Shown: positions 28,301-36,922, counted from the first letter of the stretch. The stretch: 64,000 bases of DNA from Borrelia maritima (GCF_008931845.1 NZ_CP044535.1:186001-250000); one strand, 5' to 3'. A program made the numbers and translations. Notes: a model not told the origin generated them from the letters alone.

Positions 28301-28372
28301 TTAAGAGAACTTGTAAAAAAATTTCCAAATTATAAAAAAAATGAAAATATTAAAAAAATAATAGGAATATAA
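25328..28372 (+). CDS. lmp1: Lmp1, surface-located membrane protein 1
   Basis: 1014 residues. Signal-anchor helix (about 8-30), a charged low-complexity N-terminal region (about 40-370), five tandem 54-residue repeats (about 380-648) and a C-terminal TPR domain (about 650-1000). In B. burgdorferi this architecture is Lmp1 (BB0210), a protein reported to aid persistence against host antibody. B31 Lmp1 is, from memory, about 105 residues longer with seven repeats, so this strain would have two fewer. SD GAGGAG 8 bp before the ATG. mutL follows 6 bp after the stop. Confidence 0.92.
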   Translation: MNKNHTNFSVLLLLIFLLILSFGGFGYYIYQSKLNDKNREIMLNEVKNSVIDRNYKKAYSVAKLLQDKYPQNEDIAMLTSTLEEIANSSPFESNDLQRDSANQILDKIKGQNNEKTNVKENFDIGFNNRYIKDNTITENYSDRNDDVGIEDEDIAEFKKSKIPEKIIPNTKPKEEDQTIQSPNPKLNVNDQKNLFNLEKLKKNLNEKSNSENILNTSPKIENDKQKLNFSKEKKSEHILKTTDNSQYSNNDNAISLKKISSNSKKESNLSITSQTIIGKIHRPYTYLIKKELYEILDDINTGRVTLGKNRLKELIKRGLSNKFQKVNELIEGLKNKEASNLLLTLIKKDIEPNLIDIPNIPEDPYKKNIFQLPKEDKKIQHLEDLKSKVNSIKPIDLENPETRQQAINDLNEFLKINPNDTHASKILAQANKTQHLEDLKSKVNSIKPIDLENPETRQQAINDLNEFLKINPNDTHASKILAQANKTQHLEDLKSKVNSIKPIDLENPKTRQQAINDLNEFLKINPNDTHASKILAQANKTQHLEDLKSKVNSIKPIDLENPETRQQAINDLNEFLKINPNDTHASKILAQANKTQHLEDLKSKVNSIKPIDLENPKTRQQAINDLNEFLKINPNDTHASKALAQAYENDGDLLRAENVYEKITKLTNTQEDCYKLGIIRFKLKKYENSIESFDQTIRLNPKHKKAYNNKGIALMMLNKNKKAIKSFEKAIQIDKNYDTAYYQKGIAEEKNGDMQQAFESFKNAYNIDKKFNYALKVGIVSNNLGNFKQSEEYLSFFNDNAKTPNDIAIYNLAIAKFENNKLEESLEAINKAINLNPEKSEYLYLKASINLKNENYKNAIPLYSLVIEKNPENISAYINLAKAYEKSGNQTQAISTLEKIINKNNKLALNNLGILYKKQKKFQKAIEIFEKAILNSDIEAKYNLATTLIEINDNARAKDLLKEYTKLKPNNPEALHALGIIEYNENNNDQTLRELVKKFPNYKKNENIKKIIGI
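26464..27273 (+). repeat. five 162-bp tandem repeats inside lmp1
   Basis: Five in-frame units of exactly 162 bp (54 codons) start at 26464, 26626, 26788, 26950 and 27112. They are nearly identical at DNA level; the main difference is one codon, GAA or AAA, giving Glu/Glu/Lys/Glu/Lys in units 1-5 after the ENP motif. The last unit diverges at its 3' end where the TPR domain begins. The identity suggests recent expansion or gene conversion. Confidence 0.97.
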
Positions 28373-28378
28373 ATTTAA

Positions 28379-30214
28379 ATGAACAAAATAAGATTCTTAG
28401 ATAAATACTTGGTTCAAAAAATAGCAGCAGGAGAATCAATCGATAGACCATGTTCAATATTAAGAGAACTACTAGACAATTCAATAGATTCTGGAGCTAC
28501 TAAAATTGAGGTTTTTCTTGAAGAAGGGGGAATTCACAAAATCTTAATAATAGATAATGGAAGCGGAATAAATAAAGAAGATTTAAAAATCTGCTATCTG
28601 CCACACACTACTTCAAAAATATCATCAGAAGAAGATTTAAGGAAAATAGAAACTTTAGGATTTAGAGGAGAAGCGCTCTCTAGTATTGCAATTTGCTCCA
28701 ACATTTCAATAACAAGCTCAACAACTAGCACTGAAAGCTATAAAATAGAAGTAGAAAATGGAATTGAAAAATGCTTTAAAAAACAACCTGCCATAAACGG
28801 AACAATAGTAGATGTTACAAAAATATTTCACAACTTTCCAGCAAGAAAAAGATTCTTAAAGCAAGAACCCATTGAAACAAAAATGTGTCTAAAGGTTTTA
28901 GAAGAAAAAATAATAACCCATCCCGAAATCAATTTCGAGATTAATTTAAATCAAAAACTAAGAAAAATTTACTTTAAAGAATCGTTAATTGATAGAGTAC
29001 AAAATGTATATGGAAATGTAATAGAAAATAATAAATTTAGAGTCTTAAAAAAAGAACATGACAATATAAAAATAAAAATATTCTTAGCACCAGAAAATTT
29101 TTCTAAAAAAAACAAAAGACATATTAAAACATTTGTAAACAGAAGACTCATTGATCAAAAAGATCTCTTAGAAGCAATAACTAATGGTCACAGCAGAATA
29201 CTTTCCCCTGGGAACTTTCCAATATGTTACTTATTCTTAGAAATAAACCCTGAGTATATTGACTTTAATGTACATCCTCAAAAAAAAGAAGTAAGATTTT
29301 TCAATCTTCCATTTTTATTTAAACTAATCTCTGACAACATTAATAATTTTTTCGATAAAGACATAAATAACTGCCAAGACATAATAATAAAAAGACAATT
29401 AACAGATGATGATCATTTAATAGGAATGATACACCAAACAGAAAACTTCAATAAAACCAACACATATGATATACCACAAAACAAAAATTTAGAAACAGAC
29501 AATAATGCAATCGAGCCAAGCAATAACATAACAAAACCCGATATTGACCTTAGAAGCTACAATTCAATTATACAAAATAGACCATCGCTTAAGGAAAACA
29601 TTGAAAACATTTTCTCTGACAACTTTTTAGAATTTGAAGAGCTGCCAAACAAAAACGAAAAAGAAGAAATAAAATTTAACTACATAGGACAAATATTCTC
29701 TGAATTTTTAATTGTTGAAAAAGTAAATGAAATTTACTTTATAGACCAACACGCAGTTCATGAAAAAATAATATATGAAAAACTTAGGAACTCAAAAAAA
29801 ACTATTCAAAAGCTTTTAATACCAATTGAATTTCCAATAGTTGATACAAACATAGAAGAAATTATAGATAGTGAAATCGAAGAATACAAAAAATTGGACA
29901 TTATAATCTCTAAAATAGGTCCTAAAAAATATCAACTTGAATCTATCCCTAATATTTGCAATCAATATGAAAATACTCTTATCAACTTTTTTCAATCGAG
30001 AAGAAGTAGGACAATAAATTCTCTTGAATCTGATTTATATGCAACTATTGCTTGTAGAAAGGCTGTTAAAACAAATGATATATTAAGCGTTGAATTTAGC
30101 AAATTTTTAATAAATGAATTTTTTAAGCTAGAAATAAAACATTGTCCTCATGGACGAAAAATTTATTACAAAATATCTAAATTTGAGCTTGAAAAAAAAG
30201 TTGACAGAGCATAA
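28379..30214 (+). CDS. mutL: MutL, DNA mismatch repair protein
   Basis: 611 residues. GHKL ATPase motifs: VVELLDNS-type [32 protein letters not shown] near the N-terminus. The C-terminal domain has the metal-binding endonuclease motif DQHA-xx-E-xxxx-E ([12 protein letters not shown]) and CPHGRK near the end. MutL couples MutS mismatch recognition to strand cutting; this motif marks the nicking type found in bacteria without MutH. It lies 6 bp after lmp1, so it is probably co-transcribed. Confidence 0.94.
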   Translation: MNKIRFLDKYLVQKIAAGESIDRPCSILRELLDNSIDSGATKIEVFLEEGGIHKILIIDNGSGINKEDLKICYLPHTTSKISSEEDLRKIETLGFRGEALSSIAICSNISITSSTTSTESYKIEVENGIEKCFKKQPAINGTIVDVTKIFHNFPARKRFLKQEPIETKMCLKVLEEKIITHPEINFEINLNQKLRKIYFKESLIDRVQNVYGNVIENNKFRVLKKEHDNIKIKIFLAPENFSKKNKRHIKTFVNRRLIDQKDLLEAITNGHSRILSPGNFPICYLFLEINPEYIDFNVHPQKKEVRFFNLPFLFKLISDNINNFFDKDINNCQDIIIKRQLTDDDHLIGMIHQTENFNKTNTYDIPQNKNLETDNNAIEPSNNITKPDIDLRSYNSIIQNRPSLKENIENIFSDNFLEFEELPNKNEKEEIKFNYIGQIFSEFLIVEKVNEIYFIDQHAVHEKIIYEKLRNSKKTIQKLLIPIEFPIVDTNIEEIIDSEIEEYKKLDIIISKIGPKKYQLESIPNICNQYENTLINFFQSRRSRTINSLESDLYATIACRKAVKTNDILSVEFSKFLINEFFKLEIKHCPHGRKIYYKISKFELEKKVDRA

Positions 30215-30234
30215 AATAAAATCAGAGCTTCCCA

Positions 30235-31269
30235 ATGATAAAAAAAATCAAATCCGAAATCAACTTGTTAAAGATAGAAAAAGAAAAAAGTTTAATTGAA
30301 CTTGGGAAGGTATTGAAAAATAATAATACAGTAGAATTAAAAAATTTAAGCCACTATCCTAATCTAAAATTAGCAGAAAAAGAATTGTACCAAATGAAAA
30401 TCAATTTAAGCAAATCAGAAGAAAATGAAAACATATTAAAAAATTTAAACAAAAAGATTTATATTCTTAAAAAAGAATATAAATCTATTAGAAAATCATA
30501 TAAAAAAAAGCTTAAAGAAATTGCTCAAACAATAATTAAAATTTATCCTCAAAATCTAGAATTAACATCAAAATATAACATGAATTTTTCTAAATTAAAA
30601 CTTGAAAAATATAAAAAAATAGAATTAGAAAACGATCATAAAACAAAAAATTTTTTACAAAGAATAATACTTAAAGTAACCTCAGCAAGAAATAATATCA
30701 TCAATATGATAAATGCATACAAAATATCAAAAGAATTTGAAAAACAAATATTCACAAAATATTATTCTTCTGAAAACTTTGAAAGCATAATAAATGAATT
30801 TTCATTAAATAAAAAATTAGCCAATGCAATTGTTAAAGAATTTAAAATGCTAAATGAAAATAAAATAAATATAAAAAGCATAAAAGAAGAAATAAAGCAA
30901 ATAATACATACAAGCAAAAAAGAAAACATATACAAAAAGAATAAAATAAAAAACGAAATCAACCTTATTACAAAAAACAAAGAAAATATTTTTAAAAAAA
31001 TTGCTGAAGAATTTATTGAAACCACAAAAAAAGAAAAAATTGCAACTAAAAACAATGCAATCAGTCCACTAATCCAAAAAATAGAAAAAATAAAACAAAA
31101 AACATTAAACTTAAATAATGATTTAATAAAAATAACAAAACAGGAAGAAATAAAAAACATTCAACAAAAGATGCAAACCTTAACAAAAGAAAAAGATAAA
31201 ATTAATAATAAATTAAATGAGTTAACTTCTAAAATAGAAGTTATTCAAAATGAACTTGACAATGAATAA
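30235..31269 (+). CDS. coiled-coil hypothetical protein, 344 aa
   Basis: 344 residues, nearly all charged helix with heptad-like Leu/Ile spacing and many Lys/Glu, indicating a long coiled coil (about 1-100 and 200-340). No signal peptide, no membrane span. It lies 20 bp after mutL and ends 27 bp before the CAU tRNA. Low complexity makes homology calls risky; function unknown. Confidence 0.72.
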   Translation: MIKKIKSEINLLKIEKEKSLIELGKVLKNNNTVELKNLSHYPNLKLAEKELYQMKINLSKSEENENILKNLNKKIYILKKEYKSIRKSYKKKLKEIAQTIIKIYPQNLELTSKYNMNFSKLKLEKYKKIELENDHKTKNFLQRIILKVTSARNNIINMINAYKISKEFEKQIFTKYYSSENFESIINEFSLNKKLANAIVKEFKMLNENKINIKSIKEEIKQIIHTSKKENIYKKNKIKNEINLITKNKENIFKKIAEEFIETTKKEKIATKNNAISPLIQKIEKIKQKTLNLNNDLIKITKQEEIKNIQQKMQTLTKEKDKINNKLNELTSKIEVIQNELDNE

Positions 31270-31296
31270 AAAATAAATATAATAAATTAAAGCTAA

Positions 31297-31370
31297 GGGC
31301 CTATAGCTCAGTTGGTTAGAGCACCCGACTCATAATCGGTAGGTCCCAGGTTCAAGTCCTGGTAGGCCCA
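31297..31370 (+). tRNA. tRNA with CAU anticodon (Ile2 or elongator Met)
   Basis: 74-nt cloverleaf: acceptor GGGCCTA/TAGGCCC, D arm GCTC/GAGC, anticodon loop CTCATAA giving CAT, T stem CCAGG/CCTGG and discriminator A. It is not the initiator type, because pair 1-72 is intact G-C. Pairs C4-G69 and C5-G68 are present, which are recognised by TilS in E. coli, so a lysidine-modified isoleucine tRNA is more likely than elongator Met. Older annotation may call it Met. Confidence 0.85.
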
Positions 31371-31381
31371 ACTTGATCTTT

Positions 31382-32035
31382 TTAATTAACCTTAAAAAAA
31401 AGATTTGAATTTTTTTCGACATAATAAAACCCTATGTAATTATCCAATGTTTTATCAATCTCCAAAGCATCTATTGAATCAATTTTAACAACTGAAGAGG
31501 CAGGATATAGTTTGTCTTTAAAAGTTTTAACAAAAAATACTTTAGAATTACTTAGCTTATTTAACATTGCCATATCTTTAGAATTGTATACATAATTGTG
31601 AACATCATCTAAATCATCTTTTGACATACTTAAAGAAATAACAAACTCTCTACTATATACTCTCATGCCCTTGTCAAAAATACGAACACATGCAGCAAAA
31701 TCTTCAAAAGTCTTATCAAAAAAATTAAACCTCAAATCTCTACAATATAGAATATCCTTGCCAAGAACAGAATCAATAAAAAAAGAACTATAATTATTAT
31801 TGGTCACTTGAATAAACTCTCTGGTGTTTTTATTTTTTATTGATAATTTAAAAACATCTTTTGGATTTAGAATTTTAATTGCAAAATCAAAACTCATGAA
31901 GTAATCCAAACGATTCTCAGTAAAATAATAATTTACCTTATAATCAAGTTCTTTTATCTCTGGATAATTTATTTCGCAAGAAAAAACAATAAAGCAAAAA
32001 AACAATATTAATTTAACTTTTAATCCGCTCTGCAT
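31382..32035 (-). CDS. putative lipoprotein, 217 aa
   Basis: 217 residues. Hydrophobic leader (about 7-19) ending in a FIVFSC lipobox with Cys at about residue 20, so an exported lipoprotein. The mature domain shows alternating beta strands (YFTENRLDYFMSFDFAIKI, FIQVTNNNYSSFFIDSV) and no motif I recognise. The start overlaps the end of efp by 23 bp, so it depends on efp transcription. Function unknown. Confidence 0.78.
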   Translation of the reverse strand: MQSGLKVKLILFFCFIVFSCEINYPEIKELDYKVNYYFTENRLDYFMSFDFAIKILNPKDVFKLSIKNKNTREFIQVTNNNYSSFFIDSVLGKDILYCRDLRFNFFDKTFEDFAACVRIFDKGMRVYSREFVISLSMSKDDLDDVHNYVYNSKDMAMLNKLSNSKVFFVKTFKDKLYPASSVVKIDSIDALEIDKTLDNYIGFYYVEKNSNLFFKVN

Positions 32036-32591
32036 ACTCTTTAGTTTCAGAATTAACTAAAACTTTATCTCCAACGTTAATAAAAAGCGGAGCTTTTATT
32101 ACAAGTCCTGTATTAAGAGTAATATTTTTCATTGCATTTGTTACAGTATCGCCTTTAACAGCTGTCTCAGCTTCTATAACCTCAAAAGCAATCTTTGGAG
32201 CCAGCTTAATATCAATAACCACATTGTCAAACATTATAAGAGAATAAATTTCAGACTCCTGCAAAAAAAGCATCTTATCTTGTAAATTAGCACTTTCCTT
32301 TAAGTCCAAACTAACTTGATCATAACTCTCTAAATCCATAAAAACCAAAACGTCTTTATCTTTGTATAAATACTGAGCACTAACCTCATGAATTTCAATA
32401 GCTTCTGCAGTATCTGCCCCTTTTAAAGTTTCTCTAATAACAAATTTATTTTTTAAGTTCTTAAGCTTTAACCTTACTATTGCCCCTCCCCTACCTGTTT
32501 TTGAAAATTCTCTCTCAAGAACAATATGTGGGGCCCCTTTGATAAGCAAAAAAGAACCTTTCTCAATCTCACCAGATTTTACTACTGCCAT
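32013..32591 (-). CDS. efp: translation elongation factor P
   Basis: 192 residues, three beta-barrel EF-P fold. EF-P rescues ribosomes stalled at polyproline. Conserved GAPHIVLEREFSKTGRGGAIVRLKLKNL; the tip residue modified as Lys34 in E. coli (KPGKGQ) is Arg34 here (KTGRGGA). C-terminal AETAVKGDTVTNAMKNITLNTGLVIKAPLFIN is standard. AGAGG lies just upstream. Divergent from pstS. The downstream lipoprotein overlaps its last 23 bp. Confidence 0.94.
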   Translation of the reverse strand: MAVVKSGEIEKGSFLLIKGAPHIVLEREFSKTGRGGAIVRLKLKNLKNKFVIRETLKGADTAEAIEIHEVSAQYLYKDKDVLVFMDLESYDQVSLDLKESANLQDKMLFLQESEIYSLIMFDNVVIDIKLAPKIAFEVIEAETAVKGDTVTNAMKNITLNTGLVIKAPLFINVGDKVLVNSETKEYAERIKS

Positions 32592-32705
32592 TTAAGTACC
32601 TCTTAAAACTTAACATACAAATCACTAGTAGTAATTTATACCAAAAAATCAAAATATTTGCTATTATTCCCCAATTACAACTTAATCAATAAAGTTAATT
32701 TACAA

Positions 32706-32733
32706 TTGACTTATTTTAAATTAATGATATTAT
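32706..32733 (+). promoter_or_regulatory. sigma70-type promoter of pstS
   Basis: TTGACT (32706-32711) and TATTAT (32728-32733) with a 16-bp spacer, about 25 bp ahead of the pstS start. The good match and its place make this the likely pstSCAB promoter. I see no convincing Pho box in the 160-bp gap. Confidence 0.6.
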
Positions 32734-32758
32734 ATATTTAAACAAAGGAGTTTAGTTG

Positions 32759-33598
32759 ATGAAAAAATTTATTATCTTAATTTTTATGCTATCAACAAGT
32801 TTATTATACAACTGTAAAAATCAAGACAATGAAAAAATTGTGTCAATTGGGGGATCTACAACTGTAAGCCCAATACTAGACGAAATGATTTTAAGATACA
32901 ATAAAATAAACAGTAATACTAAAGTAACATACGATGCACAAGGAAGCAGTGTCGGCATAAACGGTCTATTCAACAAAATATATAAAATAGCAATATCATC
33001 AAGAGATTTAACAAAAGAGGAAATTGAACAAGGGGCAAAAGAAACTGTATTCGCTTATGATGCTTTAATTTTCATCACAAGTCCTGAAGTAAAAATTACA
33101 AATATTACAGAAGAAAATCTAGCTAAAATATTAAATGGAAAAATTCAAAATTGGAAACAAGTAGGAGGCCCAGATGCTAAAATCAACTTTATTAATAGAG
33201 ATTCCTCTTCTGGTTCTTATTCATCTATAAAAGATCTACTTCTTAAAAAAATATTTAAAACTCACGAAGAATCTCAATTTAGACAGGATGGTATAGTAGT
33301 AAAATCTAATGGAGAAGTAATTGAAAAAACAAGCCTCACTCCATACTCAATAGGATACATAGGTCTTGGGTACGCAAAAAATTCAATAGAAAAAGATTTA
33401 AATATACTTTCTATCAACAGCATATACCCTACAAAAAAAACAATAAATAGCAATAAATACACCATTAAAAGAAATTTAATAATAGTTACAAATAATAAAT
33501 ATGAGGATAAAAGCGTAACTGAATTTATTGACTTTATGACAAACTCAATCGGACAAGATATCGTTGAAGAACAAGGTTTTTTGGGGATAAAAACATAA
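32759..33598 (+). CDS. pstS: PstS, phosphate-binding lipoprotein
   Basis: 279 residues from the ATG at 32759 (SD AAAGGAG; a TTG codon one codon upstream is also possible). Lipidation is likely at Cys21 in LLYNC, an atypical lipobox. Type-2 binding-protein motifs: GGSTTVSPIL, DAQGSSVGINGL, the SSRDLTKEEIEQG segment, ILNGKIQNWKQVGGPDAKINFINRDSSSGSYSSIKDLLLK with phosphate-contacting Ser/Arg/Gly. It feeds PstCAB and heads the operon. A perfect palindrome follows its stop. Confidence 0.92.
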   Translation: MKKFIILIFMLSTSLLYNCKNQDNEKIVSIGGSTTVSPILDEMILRYNKINSNTKVTYDAQGSSVGINGLFNKIYKIAISSRDLTKEEIEQGAKETVFAYDALIFITSPEVKITNITEENLAKILNGKIQNWKQVGGPDAKINFINRDSSSGSYSSIKDLLLKKIFKTHEESQFRQDGIVVKSNGEVIEKTSLTPYSIGYIGLGYAKNSIEKDLNILSINSIYPTKKTINSNKYTIKRNLIIVTNNKYEDKSVTEFIDFMTNSIGQDIVEEQGFLGIKT

Positions 33599-33618
33599 TT
33601 AAATTAAAGAAAAAAAAA

Positions 33619-33640
33619 CTTGACTTAATATTAAGTCAAG
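33619..33640. repeat. perfect palindrome between pstS and pstC
   Basis: 22 bp that reads identically on both strands: left arm CTTGACTTAAT, right arm its exact complement. As RNA it folds into a 9-bp stem with a 4-nt loop. It lies 20 bp after the pstS stop and 47 bp before pstC. There is an A-run on its left and no T-run on its right. It may protect the pstS message from 3' decay or attenuate pstC, or act as an operator. Confidence 0.75.
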
Positions 33641-33687
33641 TAATACAATTTAAAGTTGGCATGAGCTTCAAGGAATTCTTCTAAAAA

Positions 33688-34596
33688 ATGCATCTAAGCT
33701 TAAAGACAAAAAGAAAGATAGTTGGATTTATTTTCAAATCTTTTATTCTTATATCCGCAATAATAAGCTCCCTATCAATAATATTTTTGGGTGCATTTAT
33801 TTTAAAAACCGGAATAACACCATTTATCAATAACAAAATTAAAATTTTCAACTTTTTACTTAGTACAAATTGGGATCCTACTAATAATCTACACAAATCT
33901 TATGGAATCTTAGCATTCATAATGAATTCCTTTTTGACCACACTTTTTTCTATTTTAATCGCATTGCCAATTGGATTGGGATTTGCAATATATTTATTTG
34001 AAAAAGCAAAAGGATTTTATAGAAAATTTTTACAAACAATAATAGAGCTTTTAGCAGGAATCCCCAGTGTGGTTTATGGATTTTTTGGAAGCACATTTAT
34101 TGCCGCTTTAGTAAAAAACATTTTTCAAAGAGAAGACAATTTGGGATACAACTTAATAAGCTCATCACTCATTTTAAGTATGATGATAGTTCCCACAATA
34201 ATTAGCGTTTGCTATTCGTCACTTAAAGCCGTTCCCAAATCGTATAAATTTGCATCTCTTGCGTTAGCAGCAACAGACTGGCAAACAATATATAAGGTAA
34301 TAATACCCTCGGCTAGTCGAGGTATTTTGGCAGGAACAATATTGGCAATAGGAAGAGCTATTGGAGAAACAGTAGCGGTATTAATGGTCGGAGGGGGATC
34401 TCCCCTTTTTATAAAAAATGTATTTTCTCCCATTAGAACGCTAACTGTAAATATTGCTATGGACATGGGATATGCCTCAGGGACTCACAGAGAAGCCCTC
34501 TTCTCTACGGCTCTAGTGCTGTTACTATTTTCAATAATTACAAATTTACTCAAAAATTTCATACTATCTTCAAACAAAGGGTTAAAGAAAAAGTGA
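33688..34596 (+). CDS. pstC: PstC, phosphate ABC transporter permease
   Basis: 302 residues with six predicted membrane helices. ABC permease EAA-type loop near 185-215 (YSSLKAVPKSYKFASLALAATDWQTIYKVIIPSASRGILAG) and AIGRAIGETVAVLMVGGG. It forms the channel with PstA. SD AAGGA. The last codons overlap the GTG start of pstA (GTGA at 34593-34596). Confidence 0.92.
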   Translation: MHLSLKTKRKIVGFIFKSFILISAIISSLSIIFLGAFILKTGITPFINNKIKIFNFLLSTNWDPTNNLHKSYGILAFIMNSFLTTLFSILIALPIGLGFAIYLFEKAKGFYRKFLQTIIELLAGIPSVVYGFFGSTFIAALVKNIFQREDNLGYNLISSSLILSMMIVPTIISVCYSSLKAVPKSYKFASLALAATDWQTIYKVIIPSASRGILAGTILAIGRAIGETVAVLMVGGGSPLFIKNVFSPIRTLTVNIAMDMGYASGTHREALFSTALVLLLFSIITNLLKNFILSSNKGLKKK

Positions 34597-36137
34597 CCAA
34601 AACTCAAATTAACAAACTGATCAACAAATTCTATTTCTTTATAATCAATTTTATTGCATATTTTTTAACAGCTTTGTTAATTTTTCTAATAACATACATA
34701 TTGTACAACTCTTTTTTTTATTTCAAAAAAAAACAAACTTTATTTTTAAACGAAACTCAAAGCTTCGTGCCATTTAAAACAGAAGACAACAAAGAAATAC
34801 AAATTGCTTTTATTATTAACAAAAATATCAAAATAGATGAAATCTCAATAGAAGACATTTACAAGATATATAATAATAAAATTTCGCATTGGGGAAGCAT
34901 TTCAGATCAAGGAATTGACATTATACCCATTGTCAACTCACTTAGCAGTATATCTAACAAAGATATTCTAAAAACACTAATAAAAAACAATACATTTAAA
35001 AAAAAATACATAAAAATTGAACCATCTACAAAAAAAATGCTTCAAACCATAAACAGCACAATAGGCTCTATAAGCTATTTGACAAAAGAAGAATTTGAAT
35101 CCCTAGATTTTAATTTATATCCCAATATTAAAGCTTTAAAAATAAAAACTATGTCTGTCCTAATAAGTAAAAAAACTTTAACAAAAAATGAAAATGAAAT
35201 AATCAATACACTGGGTATTGATGAAATTGAAAAACTCATTAAAGGTAAAGAAAAATGGGTTAATTTAATATCAAAGGATATTGAATTAAGAATAATAAAA
35301 TATTTTGATCAAGAAGAAAAAATAATAGAAACCATAGAAAAAACAGAAGGCTCACTAGCAATTGTACCTTGGCACTATTTTCAAAATCTTAAAGCACCCT
35401 TTATCAAAATGCATTACTTTACTAAAAGTAGTCCTTTGAATTTAAATTTCATATTATCTATTCCAAGAGATTCTGGTGCATATGGTGGAATTTCCTACTT
35501 AATCTTAAATACTTTTTATGTAATACTACTAACAACTGCTATTTCAATATGCATTGGAATAGGAACTGGCATAATGCTTGCTGAATACACTTCTAACAAA
35601 ATATTTTATAAAATGCTATCTATGAGTGTTGACATATTGTCTTCAATTCCTGCAATAATTTTTGGACTTTTTGGACTAATATTTTTTGTTCCAATTTTTG
35701 GGATAGGAATACTCTCAGGAGCAATAACAAGCTCCCTAATGATATTACCAATGATTGTTAAAACAACCGAAGAAGCATTTAAAACAATCCCAAAATCATA
35801 CAAATATGCTTCATTCGCCTTGGGAGCAAACAAAACAGAAACCATAATTTTAATTATGGTTCCAGCAGCTGCTCCTGGAATACTAACAGGAATGGTTCTT
35901 GCAATAGGTAGAGCTTTAGGGGAAACAGCTGTACTGCTTTTTACAATGGGAACAAACTTGGGACTTGCAACAAATTTAAATGAACCATCAAGAACATTAA
36001 CTGTACACTTACTGATGCTATTTCAAGAAGGACACCTGGATAAAGGATTTGGAACAGCTTCAATACTTGTAATAATGATACTCATAATAAATTTAACATC
36101 AAAATTTTTAATAAATAAATTATATAGGATTAAATAA
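34593..36137 (+). CDS. pstA: PstA, phosphate permease with inserted binding-protein-like domain
   Basis: 514 residues, against about 280-300 for usual PstA. After one N-terminal membrane helix (about 15-40) there is an extra soluble region of about 230 residues (60-290) with PstS-like landmarks: ISIEDIYKIYNNKISHWGSI, a Ser-rich loop NSLSSISNKDILKTLI, and STIGSISYLTKEEF. Then come the usual five helices with the EAA loop (TIPKSYKYASFALGANKTETI) and AIGRALGETAVLLFTMG. GTG start overlapping the pstC stop. The insertion faces the periplasm if the first helix crosses once. Confidence 0.9.
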   Translation: MTKTQINKLINKFYFFIINFIAYFLTALLIFLITYILYNSFFYFKKKQTLFLNETQSFVPFKTEDNKEIQIAFIINKNIKIDEISIEDIYKIYNNKISHWGSISDQGIDIIPIVNSLSSISNKDILKTLIKNNTFKKKYIKIEPSTKKMLQTINSTIGSISYLTKEEFESLDFNLYPNIKALKIKTMSVLISKKTLTKNENEIINTLGIDEIEKLIKGKEKWVNLISKDIELRIIKYFDQEEKIIETIEKTEGSLAIVPWHYFQNLKAPFIKMHYFTKSSPLNLNFILSIPRDSGAYGGISYLILNTFYVILLTTAISICIGIGTGIMLAEYTSNKIFYKMLSMSVDILSSIPAIIFGLFGLIFFVPIFGIGILSGAITSSLMILPMIVKTTEEAFKTIPKSYKYASFALGANKTETIILIMVPAAAPGILTGMVLAIGRALGETAVLLFTMGTNLGLATNLNEPSRTLTVHLLMLFQEGHLDKGFGTASILVIMILIINLTSKFLINKLYRIK

Positions 36138-36920
36138 GTGGTAAAAGAAAAAGATAAACCGATAAACGAAATTATAATAGAAACAGAAAATCTCAATCTA
36201 TTTTATGCAGACTTTAAAGCTTTAAAAGAAATAAATATTAAAATATTAAAAAATAGCATTACCTCTTTAATAGGTCCATCTGGCTGCGGCAAATCAACAT
36301 TCTTAAGAACTCTCAACAGAATGAATGACCTTGTTGAAGGCATTAAAATAGAAGGCAATGTAATATATGAAGGGAAAAACATTTATTCAAACAATTTCGA
36401 TATCCTAGAACTTAGAAGAAAAATAGGAATGGTCTTTCAAACACCCAACCCATTTTTAATGTCTATCTACGACAACATAAGCTATGGCCCAAAAATTCAC
36501 GGAACAAAAGATAAAAACCAACTAGATGAAATAGTAGAACAATCACTAAAAAAATCTGCACTCTGGGAAGAGGTCAAAGACAAACTTCATACAAATGCCC
36601 TAAGTCTGTCAGGGGGACAACAACAAAGACTCTGCATTGCAAGAACTCTTGCAATAGAACCTAATGTAATACTAATGGATGAACCCACCTCTGCACTAGA
36701 TCCAATATCAACAGGAAAAATTGAAGAACTAATAATAAACTTAAAAGAAAGTTACACAATAATCATTGTAACCCATAACATGCAACAAGCAGGAAGAATA
36801 TCTGACAGAACCGCATTTTTCCTTAATGGATGCATTGAAGAAGAAAGCCCAACTGATGAACTATTCTTTAATCCTAAGAATGCTAAAACTGAAGAATATA
36901 TCAGCGGAAAATTTGGATAA
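36138..36920 (+). CDS. pstB: PstB, phosphate ABC transporter ATPase
   Basis: 260 residues, GTG start directly after the pstA stop. Walker A GPSGCGKS at 46-53, Q-loop [10 protein letters not shown], signature LSGGQQQR, Walker [13 protein letters not shown] and the switch His VTHNM are all present. It energises PstCA. The operon ends here without phoU. Its stop lies 2 bp from the convergent bmtA stop, leaving no room for a terminator. Confidence 0.95.
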   Translation: MVKEKDKPINEIIIETENLNLFYADFKALKEINIKILKNSITSLIGPSGCGKSTFLRTLNRMNDLVEGIKIEGNVIYEGKNIYSNNFDILELRRKIGMVFQTPNPFLMSIYDNISYGPKIHGTKDKNQLDEIVEQSLKKSALWEEVKDKLHTNALSLSGGQQQRLCIARTLAIEPNVILMDEPTSALDPISTGKIEELIINLKESYTIIIVTHNMQQAGRISDRTAFFLNGCIEEESPTDELFFNPKNAKTEEYISGKFG

Positions 36921-36922
36921 CC

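Noticed and set aside
30762-31160. 132-codon antisense frame in the coiled-coil gene
   Set aside because: It is Phe/Ile/Ser-rich, the mirror of Lys/Glu/Asn codons on the other strand, with no SD. The sense frame is longer and follows mutL closely.
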